This document shows, piece after piece, positions 51,744 through 61,068 of a stretch of DNA of 64,000 nt; position 1 is the first letter of the stretch; each line of letters opens with the position of its first letter. The position numbers and the translations under genes were made by a program. The stretch comes from Hydrotalea sandarakina (GTDB taxonomy: Bacteria > Bacteroidota > Bacteroidia > Chitinophagales > Chitinophagaceae): positions 451,736-515,735 of the forward strand of contig NZ_QKZV01000002.1 in the NCBI RefSeq assembly GCF_003254115.1, given 5' to 3'. The notes under the pieces were generated by a model. It saw only the letters and a program-made list of their open reading frames with translations, did no database searches and had not been told where the DNA came from.

Positions 51744-53483
51744 ATGGGTGAACTCCAAATTAAGAAAGAACCAAAGCAATATGATGCAATTATTATAGGC
51801 TCAGGTGCAGGTGGTGGTATGGCTGCCTATGTGTTAACCAAGGCTGGTTTAAAAGTTTGTATGTTGGAAGCAGGCCCTAATTATGACCCGGCAGTGAATT
51901 CCGATCAATTAAAAAATCCTTGGGAATCGCCCAGAAGAGGTGCCAGTACCAAATTTCGCCCTTTTGGTGATTTTGATGGTTGTTATTGGGGTTGGGAAAT
52001 TGATGGAGAGCCCTATACCCATGCCAATGGTACCAAATGGGATTGGTGGCGCGCAAGAATGGTTGGTGGTAGAACCAACCACTGGGGCAGAATTTCATTA
52101 CGCTTTGGCCCAAAAGATTTTAAACGCAAAAGTATTGATGGTTTAGGAGAAGATTGGCCAATCGGTTATGAAGATGTGAAACCTTATTACGATAAAATTG
52201 ATCAATTAATTGGTGTATTTGGAACAAATGAAGGATTACCCAATGATCCCGACGGTATTTTTTTACCTCCACCCAAACCACGTTTACATGAATTAATGTT
52301 GAAGAAGGCTGCAGGTGGCATAAATATTCCCGTAATACCTTCTCGCTTATCAATACTTACCAAACCTATCAATAAAGATAGAGGTGCTTGTTTCTTTTGT
52401 GCGCAGTGCAACAGAAGTTGTAAAGTGTATGGCGATTTTTCTTCCTCATCCGTATTGATTAAACCGGCATTGGCAACAGGAAATTTAGATTTAATTACGA
52501 ATGCTATGGCTCGGGAAATTTTAACTGGCAACGATGGACTCGCTACAGGCGTATCTTATGTAAATAAAACAGATATGCTGGAATATCAGGTAAAGGGCAG
52601 GGTAGTTATTCTAGGTGCCAGTGCTTGTGAAAGTGCCCGACTATTATTGAATTCAAAATCAACACGCCATCCTAACGGATTAGCCAATAGCAGCAATGTG
52701 GTAGGTAAATATTTACACGATTCTACCGGTGCAGGTATGGGTGGGGTATTGCCTCAATTGTTTGGCAGAAAACGCTATAATGAGGATGGAGTAGGAGGTA
52801 TGCATGTATATACCCCATGGTGGTTAGATAATAAAAAATTAGATTTTCCTCGTGGTTACCATATTGAATATTGGGGCGGTATGCAACAACCTGCTTATGG
52901 AATTGGAATGGGTATTCAATCGTTGAATGGAAAATTTGCAGTGAATGGTAAAACCAAAGAAGCTGGTGGTTATGGTGCTTCATTGAAAGAAGATGTTCGT
53001 TTTTTCTATGGTGCTAGTTTCGGCATGGCCGGGCGAGGCGAGGCCATTGCAAGAGCTGACAGTTATTGTGAAATTGATCCGAATGTGGTAGATAAATATG
53101 GTATTCCTGTACTACGGTTTAATACCACTTACACCGACTATGAAATTAAACAAGCCAAACACATGCATGAAACCTTTCAGGAAATAATGCACCAAATGGG
53201 CGCTGTAATTACTTGGGGAGGGGATAATGGTCCACATAATAATTGGGGATTAGCTAATCCCGGTAACATTATACATGAAGCCGGTACCGTTAGAATGGGG
53301 AATGACCCTAAATCTTCAGCACTAAATAAATGGAGCCAGGCACACGATTGTAAAAACTTGTTTTGTGTTGATGGTGGTCAGTTTGTTTCGCAGGCTGATA
53401 AAAACATTACCTGGACCATTCTGGCATTATCCATGCGTGCAAGCGAATACATTATTGACCAAATGAAAAAACAAAATATTTAA
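51744..53483 (+). CDS. GMC-family FAD dehydrogenase with Fe-S type cysteine cluster
   Basis: 579 residues. FAD-binding start DAIIIGSGAGGGMAAYVLTK, GMC signature region MVGGRTNHWGRISLRFG, and C-terminal block IIHEAGTVRMGNDP with catalytic His and the Asn of ADKNITWTILALS. Four cysteines at 216, 219, 222 and 226 (ACFFCAQCNRSCK) form CX2CX2CX3C. In FAD-dependent glucose dehydrogenase of Burkholderia, cysteines at the corresponding place bind a 3Fe-4S cluster. No signal peptide is present. The next gene, four bases away, is the small subunit, which fits an enzyme exported as a complex. It oxidises probably a sugar or polyol. Confidence 0.88.
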   Translation: MGELQIKKEPKQYDAIIIGSGAGGGMAAYVLTKAGLKVCMLEAGPNYDPAVNSDQLKNPWESPRRGASTKFRPFGDFDGCYWGWEIDGEPYTHANGTKWDWWRARMVGGRTNHWGRISLRFGPKDFKRKSIDGLGEDWPIGYEDVKPYYDKIDQLIGVFGTNEGLPNDPDGIFLPPPKPRLHELMLKKAAGGINIPVIPSRLSILTKPINKDRGACFFCAQCNRSCKVYGDFSSSSVLIKPALATGNLDLITNAMAREILTGNDGLATGVSYVNKTDMLEYQVKGRVVILGASACESARLLLNSKSTRHPNGLANSSNVVGKYLHDSTGAGMGGVLPQLFGRKRYNEDGVGGMHVYTPWWLDNKKLDFPRGYHIEYWGGMQQPAYGIGMGIQSLNGKFAVNGKTKEAGGYGASLKEDVRFFYGASFGMAGRGEAIARADSYCEIDPNVVDKYGIPVLRFNTTYTDYEIKQAKHMHETFQEIMHQMGAVITWGGDNGPHNNWGLANPGNIIHEAGTVRMGNDPKSSALNKWSQAHDCKNLFCVDGGQFVSQADKNITWTILALSMRASEYIIDQMKKQNI

Positions 53484-53486
53484 AGT

Positions 53487-54158
53487 ATGGACAGAAGAAA
53501 ATCCATTAAAGCATTACTCATTACAGGAGCTTCAGCCGGTGTATTGGTGGAGGCTTGCAAGAATGCAGATAAAAAAATTACCGATGCATCTTCGGTTAGC
53601 GCTAATCCATTTCTTGGTCCCGATAGAATGCCCGAAGAAATTAAACACTACGAAAAAGTAGCCGCCGAAAAATTTTTCGACGATCATGAAATGAAAACAA
53701 TTCGGGTGCTTTCTGATATTATAATTCCAAAGGATGAAGTAAGTGGTAGTGCAACAGAAGCTAAAGTGCCTGAATTCATTGCATTCATTGTAAATGATAT
53801 GCCCGAACATCAACTGCCGCTCAGAGGTGGCTTGCGTTGGTTAGATATGCAATGCCTAAATAAGTACAACCATGCTTTTGTTGATTGTACCCCACAACAA
53901 CAAATTGAAATGGTAGATGCTATTGCTTATCCTAACAAAGCCAAGCCCGAAATGTCACAGGGTGTAGCTTTCTTCAACAAAATGCGCGATTTAGTAGTTA
54001 CCGGCTTCTATACTTCTGAAATGGGCGTAAAAGATATTGGTTATATGGGCAACGTACCGAATCAATGGAATGGTGTACCCGACGAAGTTTTAAAACAATA
54101 TGGTTTAGCCTACTCTGAAAAAGAACTAAAAGAGTGCGCCCATTACGACAAAGCGTAA
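53487..54158 (+). CDS. Gluconate 2-dehydrogenase subunit 3-like protein
   Basis: 223 residues. The start MDRRKSIKALLITGASAGVL has a twin-arginine and then a hydrophobic core and a lipobox-like LVEAC (Cys about 23), so it is probably sent out by Tat and may be lipid-anchored. The mature domain (about 60-215) is the subunit 3 family: IRVLSDIIIPKDEVSGSATE, VPEFIAFIVND, FFNKMRDLVVTGFYTSEMGV. Such small subunits carry the signal for their large FAD partner, which has none. It is translationally close to the GMC gene (four bases). Confidence 0.86.
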   Translation: MDRRKSIKALLITGASAGVLVEACKNADKKITDASSVSANPFLGPDRMPEEIKHYEKVAAEKFFDDHEMKTIRVLSDIIIPKDEVSGSATEAKVPEFIAFIVNDMPEHQLPLRGGLRWLDMQCLNKYNHAFVDCTPQQQIEMVDAIAYPNKAKPEMSQGVAFFNKMRDLVVTGFYTSEMGVKDIGYMGNVPNQWNGVPDEVLKQYGLAYSEKELKECAHYDKA

Positions 54159-54177
54159 TACCTGCTTTTACATATAC

Positions 54178-54215
54178 AAATGCCGCTCCGTTTACAGGAG
54201 GAGCGGCATTTGTTA
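54178..54215. terminator. Bidirectional terminator
   Basis: A 12-bp stem AAATGCCGCTCC/GGAGCGGCATTT (54178-54189 with 54200-54211) separates two convergent genes. Confidence 0.85.
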
Positions 54216-54233
54216 TTGTTGAACTATTTTTAT

Positions 54234-56318
54234 TTATCTTACCTCACTGCCATTCTCTGTTGTGTCTTCTGCATTAATAAAGTGCAGTTTTCCTTTGCTG
54301 TCTTCCGCCATTAGTATCATGCCATTACTGTCAATGCCTCGCATTTTTCTGGGTGCCAGGTTGGCTACTACAGTAACTTGTTTGCCTACAATGCTTTCTG
54401 CTGTAAAATGCTGTGCAATGCCCGAAACAATAGTTCTTGTTTCAAAACCTAAATCAACCGTTAATTGCAATAGCTTATCGGCTTTAGCTACCTTTTCTGC
54501 AGCAGTAATAGTGCCTATTCTAAAATCTAACTTGGCAAAATCATCATAAGTAATTTCAGGCTTCAATGGTTTGTATTCAATGGCTGTTGTTTCGTTGGTT
54601 GTTTCTTGCATGGGTTTACTTTGATTTTTTAGTTTTTCAATTTGAGCCGCTATTGTTTCATCCTCAATTTTTTTGAATAACAACTCCGGTGCTCTTAATG
54701 CATATCCGGTTCGTAATAAATTTAAGGTTCCTGCATTTTCCCATTCTAACATTTTCGGTACAACCTTCATCATATGCAACATTTTTGCTGCAGTGTATGG
54801 TAAAAAGGGATTGATTAAAATGCTTAAGTTGGCTGTAAGTTGTAAAGCTAAATGCAAACAGTTGTCAATGTGGTGCTGATTGGCAGGATCCTCTGCCAAC
54901 AAATTGGCTTTTTTCCAGGGTTCCTTTTTTTGTAAATATTGGTTGCCTTTTCTCGACAAATCAATTACTTCAAACAATGCATCTCTAAAACGGTAGTGTT
55001 CAATGTTGTCTTCAACTTTTTGTTTAGCAGTCTGTATATCCGCAATTAAACTGTTGTCAATTTCATCTAAAATATCTTTATGTAACGGAGGTACCTTGCC
55101 GTTACAAAGTTTGTGCATTAAAACAAAAGTTCGGTTAACAAAATTGCCAAAAATAGCAACCAATTCATTGTTGTTTCTATCTTGGAAATCTTTCCAGGTA
55201 AAATCATTATCTTTTGTTTCCGGAGCATTGGCACACAATACATAGCGAAGTACATCCTGTTGGTCGGGGAAATCTTTTACATATTCGTGTACCCATACCG
55301 CCCAATTGCGCGATGTTGATACTTTCTCGCCTTCAATATTTAAAAATTCATTGGCAGGTACATTGTCGGGCAAAACAAAATTGCCATGTGCCTTTAACAT
55401 AGCAGGGAAAATAATACAATGGAAAACAATGTTATCCTTTCCAATAAAATGCACCAATTTTGTATCATCCTTACACCAATAATCGCTCCATTCATTGGTT
55501 AATTCTTTAGTAGCAGAAATGTAACCAATGGGTGCATCAAACCAAACATATAATACTTTTCCTTCTGCATCAGGTAAGGGTACTTTTACACCCCAATTGC
55601 TGTCTCTTGTCATGGCCCTGGGTTGCAAGCCATTGTCTAACCAACTTTTGCACTGTCCATAAACATTATTCTTCCATTCTTTATGCCCCTCAATAATCCA
55701 TTCCTTTAACCAAGGCTCATAGTTTTGCAATGGAAAATACCAATGTTTGGTTTTTTTCTTAACGGGTATGGCATTACTGAGTGTGCTACGTGGGTTAATT
55801 AATTGCTCAGGACTTAATGATGTTCCGCATTTTTCACATTGATCACCATACGCACCCGGATTGCCGCATACGGGGCAAGTTCCTATAATATATCTATCCG
55901 CTAAAAAAGTTTGGGTAGTTTCATCAAAAAACTGCTCAGTTTCTTTTTCTTCAAATAATCCATCGTCATATAGTTTCTTAAAGAAAGCGGATGCTGTTTC
56001 GTGGTGTATGGGGTTTGATGTTCTTGAAAAAATATCAAAAGCAATTCCCATTTGCGCAAAACTTTCTTTAATTAACGCATGGTATTTATCAACCACTTGT
56101 TGTGGTGTAATCCCTTCCTTCATGGCACGAATGGTTATGGGTACGCCATGTTCATCCGATCCGCAAATAAATTTTACATCGCGTTTTTGCGCCCTCTGGT
56201 AGCGCACATAAATATCTGCCGGTAAATAACAACCTGCTAAATGCCCAATATGTACAGGCCCGTTTGCGTAAGGCAGGGCAGCGGTAACCAATAATCTGTT
56301 ATAATTTTTTGTAGTCAT
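54234..56318 (-). CDS. metG: Methionyl-tRNA synthetase with C-terminal tRNA-binding domain
   Basis: Charges tRNA-Met. About 694 residues: the HIGH-type motif in [15 protein letters not shown], a zinc knuckle [18 protein letters not shown], the KMSKS equivalent [14 protein letters not shown], an anticodon-binding helical part, and a C-terminal EMAP/Trbp111 domain (about 595-694, with [20 protein letters not shown]). The longer frame to 56402 would translate the dispersed repeat and the promoter, so ATG 56318 is chosen. The leader is about 65 nt and holds the repeat. Confidence 0.95.
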   Translation of the reverse strand: MTTKNYNRLLVTAALPYANGPVHIGHLAGCYLPADIYVRYQRAQKRDVKFICGSDEHGVPITIRAMKEGITPQQVVDKYHALIKESFAQMGIAFDIFSRTSNPIHHETASAFFKKLYDDGLFEEKETEQFFDETTQTFLADRYIIGTCPVCGNPGAYGDQCEKCGTSLSPEQLINPRSTLSNAIPVKKKTKHWYFPLQNYEPWLKEWIIEGHKEWKNNVYGQCKSWLDNGLQPRAMTRDSNWGVKVPLPDAEGKVLYVWFDAPIGYISATKELTNEWSDYWCKDDTKLVHFIGKDNIVFHCIIFPAMLKAHGNFVLPDNVPANEFLNIEGEKVSTSRNWAVWVHEYVKDFPDQQDVLRYVLCANAPETKDNDFTWKDFQDRNNNELVAIFGNFVNRTFVLMHKLCNGKVPPLHKDILDEIDNSLIADIQTAKQKVEDNIEHYRFRDALFEVIDLSRKGNQYLQKKEPWKKANLLAEDPANQHHIDNCLHLALQLTANLSILINPFLPYTAAKMLHMMKVVPKMLEWENAGTLNLLRTGYALRAPELLFKKIEDETIAAQIEKLKNQSKPMQETTNETTAIEYKPLKPEITYDDFAKLDFRIGTITAAEKVAKADKLLQLTVDLGFETRTIVSGIAQHFTAESIVGKQVTVVANLAPRKMRGIDSNGMILMAEDSKGKLHFINAEDTTENGSEVR

Positions 56319-56330
56319 CTGTATCACTTT

Positions 56331-56361
56331 ATTCAACTTCCGTTGCGTCGCACACTTGTAC
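56331..56361 (-). repeat. Dispersed intergenic repeat, copy B (metG leader)
   Basis: Matches 7019-7049 in opposite orientation at 29 of 31 bases, with 21 identical in a row (56341-56361). In both places the element has the same orientation relative to transcription. Here it lies between the metG promoter and the start codon. Confidence 0.7.
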
Positions 56362-56389
56362 TGTAATGCTTTTGGCGGCTGTTGGGCTG

Positions 56390-56397
56390 CAAAAATA
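56390..56397 (-). promoter_or_regulatory. Promoter -7 element of metG
   Basis: TATTTTTG on the minus strand fits TAnnTTTG. It lies 71 nt before the metG ATG and upstream of the repeat copy. Confidence 0.45.
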
Positions 56398-56511
56398 AGC
56401 ATAAGTTGTTAGTATGCGCTTTTAGCTTTCCATATCACCATTTATTCGGTTAGTGCTAGCATATTTTATAGTAAATTGCTGCAATAATTGTCATATCTCT
56501 CATTTTCCTTT

Positions 56512-58257
56512 ATGTCAAATACACGTATCATAATTTCATTATTTTGTTTGCTAACATCATTTGGCGCCAAAGCACAAACCATTGAAGTTAATCAGGTAGG
56601 TTATCAAATAAATGCACCCAAAATTGCTGCTGTACTCAATAGCACCAATGGAACTAAGTTTTTCATAACCAATATTTCTGGCACTGATACCTTGTTTTCT
56701 GCTCAATTGCAGCCTGCCCGCAATGATGTGTATGCCAATAATATTCCTGTTCAATTGGCCGATTTTTCAGCTTTTCAACAATCAGGTACTTTTCAATTAA
56801 TTGTACCCGGTGCTATAAATAAACCTCAAATAATTATTCAGTCGCTGCCTTTTTATACAGTAGGTAAAGCCGTTTTAAAAGGATATTATTATCAACGTGC
56901 ATCCATGCCCTTATTACCGCAATATGCTGGTGTATGGGCTAGGCCTGCCGGACATCCGGATAATGCTGTTTTGATACATGAGTCTGCAGCCACTAATGAG
57001 CGCCCTGCCGGTTCAACTATTGCAACGCCCGGCGGTTGGTATGATGCGGGCGATTATAACAAGTATGTGGTAAATTCCGGCATTACTATGTACACATTGC
57101 TTAGTGCTTATGCGCATTATGCTACTTACTTCGATACCCTTACCACCAATATTCCTGAAACAGGCAATGGACTTCCCGATATTATTAATGAACTATTGTA
57201 CAATTTACGTTGGATGCTCACCATGCAGGATACTGATGGGGGCGTATATCATAAATGCACCAACGCTGCTTTTGATGGAATGGTTATGCCAAATGCGGCA
57301 ACCCAACCCCGTTATGTAATTGAGAAAACAACAGCAGCCACTCTTGATTTTGCAGCAGTAATGGCACAGGCAGCAAGGATTTTTGCAAAATGGCAAAACA
57401 ATCGTTTACCTCATTTAGCCGACTCGTGTAAGCAGGCTGCAGTTAAAGCATGGCAGTGGGCTGAGCAGCATCCTAACTTAGATTATAACCAAACTTCCAT
57501 GAATGCTAAGTTTAAGCCTGCAGTTACAACCGGTGCTTATGGTGATACCCACTTAATAGACGAATGGTTTTGGGCAGCAGCAGAATTGGCTATCACTACG
57601 AAAGACAAACCTTATATCAATTGGTTATTGCAGTATAAAGTTCCTGTTGCGGTTATACCCTCATGGAATCAAGTAGCAGCATTAGGCATGTTTTCATTAT
57701 TAAACCATGCAAATCAGCTGTCTGCTTCTTTACAACCACTTATTCAAAATTGTAAATTACAAGCTATTGAAGTTGCCAATTATTTATTGCAACACGGTAA
57801 TATGGCCATGCATACCGTTATGGGGCAATCGAATAATGATTTTATATGGGGCGGTAATGCAGTAGCAGCAAATCAGGGCATGTGGTTATTACAAGTGTTT
57901 CAACTTACAGGAGAAAGGCGTTATTTGAATGGTGCACTATCCAATGCCGATTATTTATTAGGCCGAAATGCAACAGGGTATTGTTATATAACCGGTTTTG
58001 GTACCAAAAGTCCTATGCATCCACATCATCGGCCATCCATAGCCGATGGTATTCAGGCACCGGTTCCAGGTTTATTGGTTGGCGGGCCTAATCCCGCTAG
58101 GCAAGATGGACAAATATATCCGAATAATTATCCTGAAACAGCTTATACAGATAATGATAAAGCCTATGCAGCCAATGAGATTGCCATTAACTGGAATGCA
58201 CCCGCCGTTTTTTTATTGAATGGTTTAAATTATTGGGCATTACAAAAAGCTTGGTAG
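56512..58257 (+). CDS. Secreted glycoside hydrolase family 9 protein (endoglucanase-like)
   Basis: 581 residues. Signal peptide ISLFCLLTSFGAKA, then an N-terminal Ig-like CelD_N domain (about 22-110, IEVNQVGYQINAPKIAAVLN). The GH9 (alpha/alpha)6 barrel follows, with the nucleophile-side motif PGGWYDAGDYNKYVVNSG (two Asp). MHPHHRPS (substrate-binding His/Arg) and the acid Glu in AANEIAINWNAPAVFLL close the site. It probably cleaves beta-1,4-glucan; xyloglucan or glucomannan are alternatives. ATG 56512 gives the signal peptide directly. TAAATTG (56472-56478), a -7 variant lacking one T, lies 33 nt before it. Confidence 0.9.
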   Translation: MSNTRIIISLFCLLTSFGAKAQTIEVNQVGYQINAPKIAAVLNSTNGTKFFITNISGTDTLFSAQLQPARNDVYANNIPVQLADFSAFQQSGTFQLIVPGAINKPQIIIQSLPFYTVGKAVLKGYYYQRASMPLLPQYAGVWARPAGHPDNAVLIHESAATNERPAGSTIATPGGWYDAGDYNKYVVNSGITMYTLLSAYAHYATYFDTLTTNIPETGNGLPDIINELLYNLRWMLTMQDTDGGVYHKCTNAAFDGMVMPNAATQPRYVIEKTTAATLDFAAVMAQAARIFAKWQNNRLPHLADSCKQAAVKAWQWAEQHPNLDYNQTSMNAKFKPAVTTGAYGDTHLIDEWFWAAAELAITTKDKPYINWLLQYKVPVAVIPSWNQVAALGMFSLLNHANQLSASLQPLIQNCKLQAIEVANYLLQHGNMAMHTVMGQSNNDFIWGGNAVAANQGMWLLQVFQLTGERRYLNGALSNADYLLGRNATGYCYITGFGTKSPMHPHHRPSIADGIQAPVPGLLVGGPNPARQDGQIYPNNYPETAYTDNDKAYAANEIAINWNAPAVFLLNGLNYWALQKAW

Positions 58258-58349
58258 CGACTGTAGAATTTTAATGCAGTGCTTCTATTATTCAAAAAAT
58301 TGCTTATTATTGAAATGACAATTTTTTTTAGTTATTTGCCCCCTAATTT

Positions 58350-59063
58350 ATGATGCAAGAGAAAGTACTGCTAATAATTCCCTGCTACAATGAAGAGGCT
58401 GCTTTACCGGCTTTACTAAGTGAGGTGGCAAAAACTGCATTTCCCGATTTATATAAAGTAGATGTTATAGTAGTGAACGACTGCTCAACCGATAATACGG
58501 TAGCTGTTGCAAAGCAAATGAATGTTTTGGTACTTGATTTACCCATGAATTTGGGTATTGGCGGTGCGGTTCAATCAGGCATACAATATGCTTTTAACAA
58601 TCAATATGATTATGCTATTCAGTTAGATGGAGACGGACAACATCCCCCGGCTGAAGTAGTTACATTGCTTAATGCGCAAAAAAAATACAATGTCGATGTG
58701 GTAATTGGTTCGCGCTTTGTAGGTAACGGTGATGGATTTCAGTCTTCATTTATACGTCGGTTGGGTATACGTTACTTTCATTGGTTAAATAGAATATTTA
58801 CAGGAAACCAAATTTTTGACAGCACTTCGGGTTTTCGTTTATTAAATAAAAACGCCATTGCATTGGCTTCCAATAATTATCCTGATGAATATCCGGAACC
58901 TGAATCATTAGTATTATTTGCCAAAGCAGGTTTAAAGGTGAAAGAAGTGTCCGTTCAAATGCGAGAGCGGCAGGGTGGAACTTCTTCAATCGGAAAATCT
59001 GCCTCTGTTTATTATAGCTTAAAAGTTAGTTTAGGAATGTTTTTTACATTTATTCGTCATTAA
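58350..59063 (+). CDS. Glycosyltransferase family 2 (dolichyl-phosphate mannose synthase-like)
   Basis: 237 residues, GT-A fold. VLLIIPCYNEEAALPALLSE is the nucleotide-sugar start, VIVVNDCSTDNTVAVAKQ follows, and AIQLDGDGQHPPAEVVTLL has the DxD-type metal site. TSGFRLLNKNAIALA and a late ERQGGTSSIGK block resemble polyprenyl-phosphate sugar transferases. It likely makes a lipid-linked sugar for surface glycans. Two adjacent ATG codons (58350, 58353) are equally good. The next gene starts 10 bases after the stop. Confidence 0.88.
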   Translation: MMQEKVLLIIPCYNEEAALPALLSEVAKTAFPDLYKVDVIVVNDCSTDNTVAVAKQMNVLVLDLPMNLGIGGAVQSGIQYAFNNQYDYAIQLDGDGQHPPAEVVTLLNAQKKYNVDVVIGSRFVGNGDGFQSSFIRRLGIRYFHWLNRIFTGNQIFDSTSGFRLLNKNAIALASNNYPDEYPEPESLVLFAKAGLKVKEVSVQMRERQGGTSSIGKSASVYYSLKVSLGMFFTFIRH

Positions 59064-59073
59064 ATATTATACC

Positions 59074-59421
59074 ATGGTACGCATACAATTGCTGACAATC
59101 GTTGTTAATATTTTGTTTTTAGTGTATATTTTCCGTTTGATTATAAAAGGAAAATTAAGAGAAGAATATGCTATTGTTTGGTTAATATGTACATTTTTTA
59201 TAATGATTTTTTCATTTTGGCGGAGAGGGCTTGATGTAATTGCACATTTTTTGGGTGTGTTTGAAGCGCCCAACTTGGTGTTTACAGGGGCTATTTTTGC
59301 TATTTTTATTTATTTGTTGCATTTAAGTGTAGTGGCTTCAAAACTGCAAAACAACATTCGAAAGCTATCACAAGAAATTGCACATTTGAAGTTGGCAATA
59401 GAAAATAAAGACAAAACTTAA
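59074..59421 (+). CDS. DUF2304-type small membrane protein
   Basis: 115 residues with three hydrophobic segments (LLTIVVNILFLVYIFRLIIK, AIVWLICTFFIMIFSFW, LVFTGAIFAIFIYLLHLSVV) and a charged helical tail of about 30 residues (LQNNIRKLSQEIAHLKLAIE) likely to form a coiled coil. DUF2304 proteins commonly neighbour GT2 polyprenyl-sugar transferases, as here. Their function is unknown. It is cotranscribed with the GT2 gene. Confidence 0.82.
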   Translation: MVRIQLLTIVVNILFLVYIFRLIIKGKLREEYAIVWLICTFFIMIFSFWRRGLDVIAHFLGVFEAPNLVFTGAIFAIFIYLLHLSVVASKLQNNIRKLSQEIAHLKLAIENKDKT

Positions 59422-59608
59422 ATATTGTGCAGCGTGGTGTTTTGCTATATTTAATAACAATAAATAAAAATATAATAAATTTATTCAGTATAAAAATGTT
59501 ATTATTATATCAGTGCTTAAATGCAATGAAAATAGTTGTTACGCAAAATATACTCATTTAAATATATGCGTTTTACGATAAAAAAATTGATTGACTAACT
59601 TCTACTTC
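59422..59608. other. A/T-rich gap without recognisable feature
   Basis: 187 bp of very A/T-rich sequence, with no gene, terminator or promoter of the usual type. It separates the GT2/DUF2304 pair from the next membrane protein gene. Confidence 0.5.
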
Positions 59609-60994
59609 ATGAATAATAAAATCAGAAATATATTAATACAGTATTTACCCATTGTTACTATTGTTTGGTGTATTTTTATGCTTCTATCATTAAAAACGGG
59701 TTGGCTCAATATTTTCTTTTTTGATTCAGATAATCTTCATGTACAAGGCATTGACTACTTTGCTTTACCAAAATCATTTTTAAATTTAAAAGAGGGCAGA
59801 AGCATGTTTGATACATGGGGTGGAACGCCATATGGCCCTTATGCAACTTGGTATTTAGCGCATCCCGCTTTTGGACTATTCGTTTGTAGTTGGTTTGCAT
59901 TTTTTACCCCATGGACCAGCTATTGGCTTTTCGTTGTGTTTTCATTCTTGCTTATGGTTTTGTCGGCCTGGTTAATGGCTAAGGAAGCAACAACTATATT
60001 ATCTAAGCGCTTAATTTGGTTTTTAATGTTATTCGGTTTTCCCATATTTTGGATGTTTTATGTGGGTAACATGCATGCGCCATTAATACTTGCTTTAACT
60101 TTCATTTTCTTGGCTTTACACCTTTTTTCTCAATCCATTAATAATCAGCATAATGAAAAATTAGCCAATAAATATTTAATGGCAGGTTTATTAATTTCTT
60201 TTTTTAGTAAACCTATTGTTTTATTAATGTTGCCATTATTATTGTTGTTGAAGAAAACACGTAAGGCTACCTTTATTAGTTTAATCATTTACGGAATAGT
60301 TTCTTTACTTTTTATTGTTGTACCGTTTCTAAATCCGGAGCCAATTGGGTTTAAAAATATTATTTATCTCTTATCCAATCCTGATTTTGTTAAACAGCAT
60401 ATGAATATTTATCAAAATCAATTTGTGCTGAATGCTTATATGAAAGACAATAGCATACATTGGTTCAACTTAATTGCACAAAGTGATTACAGATTAATGC
60501 ATATAGATGTTTTTTCATTCCCTGTTTTTTTCGATACATTATTAGGCTATTCATTAAATGCAGGTTGGTATAAACTTCCCATATACATAACTTTATTACT
60601 TTCATTCGTTATACCATTTATAAAAGACAATGCAATTAAATACCAGTTAGCGCTCTTATTATTAATAAGCATTTCGCTTACTTTTTTTCTAAGCTATAAT
60701 ACCGTTTGGGAATATCAATATGCTTCATTAGCGCCTGTATTGGGTATTTTTGTATTACAATATAATAGAATGGTATTTTACCGGCGGTGGGTTCCGTTAT
60801 TGCTTATCATTTGTTTTATTAGTAGCTTACCCAATTTTTATTTTTTACTTAGGGGGAAAGAAAGTTCAACAATCAGCCTATTTTTAATGCGATTTAATCA
60901 TGTTGTTCCTGTATTTGTATTATTTTCTATTTTAATATTTCTTATTGTAAAAAAAGTAATAGCTACCAATTTCAATTATTCAAAAATAGGCTAA
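59609..60994 (+). CDS. Polytopic membrane protein, GT-C / GT87-like
   Basis: 461 residues with about ten to eleven membrane helices. The layout (a periplasmic loop after the first helix holding FFDSDNLHVQGIDYFALPK, an Asp-rich motif near the start, [17 protein letters not shown]-type helices later) resembles lipid-linked-sugar GT-C transferases of the GT87/DUF2029 group. No soluble catalytic domain. It most likely transfers a sugar outside the inner membrane. ATG 59609 is used. It converges with the next GT-C-like gene. Confidence 0.68.
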   Translation: MNNKIRNILIQYLPIVTIVWCIFMLLSLKTGWLNIFFFDSDNLHVQGIDYFALPKSFLNLKEGRSMFDTWGGTPYGPYATWYLAHPAFGLFVCSWFAFFTPWTSYWLFVVFSFLLMVLSAWLMAKEATTILSKRLIWFLMLFGFPIFWMFYVGNMHAPLILALTFIFLALHLFSQSINNQHNEKLANKYLMAGLLISFFSKPIVLLMLPLLLLLKKTRKATFISLIIYGIVSLLFIVVPFLNPEPIGFKNIIYLLSNPDFVKQHMNIYQNQFVLNAYMKDNSIHWFNLIAQSDYRLMHIDVFSFPVFFDTLLGYSLNAGWYKLPIYITLLLSFVIPFIKDNAIKYQLALLLLISISLTFFLSYNTVWEYQYASLAPVLGIFVLQYNRMVFYRRWVPLLLIICFISSLPNFYFLLRGKESSTISLFLMRFNHVVPVFVLFSILIFLIVKKVIATNFNYSKIG

Positions 60995-61068
60995 TGAATT
61001 AAATTGAAAGTATTATGCAGGTGTATTCGGATATAACTATTGTGTGTCAATAACTTTAAACGATTCAA

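Noticed and set aside
54234-56402. Longer metG reading frame starting at 56402
   Set aside because: The added 28 residues translate the repeat copy and the predicted promoter region and match no MetG. ATG 56318 gives the standard start.
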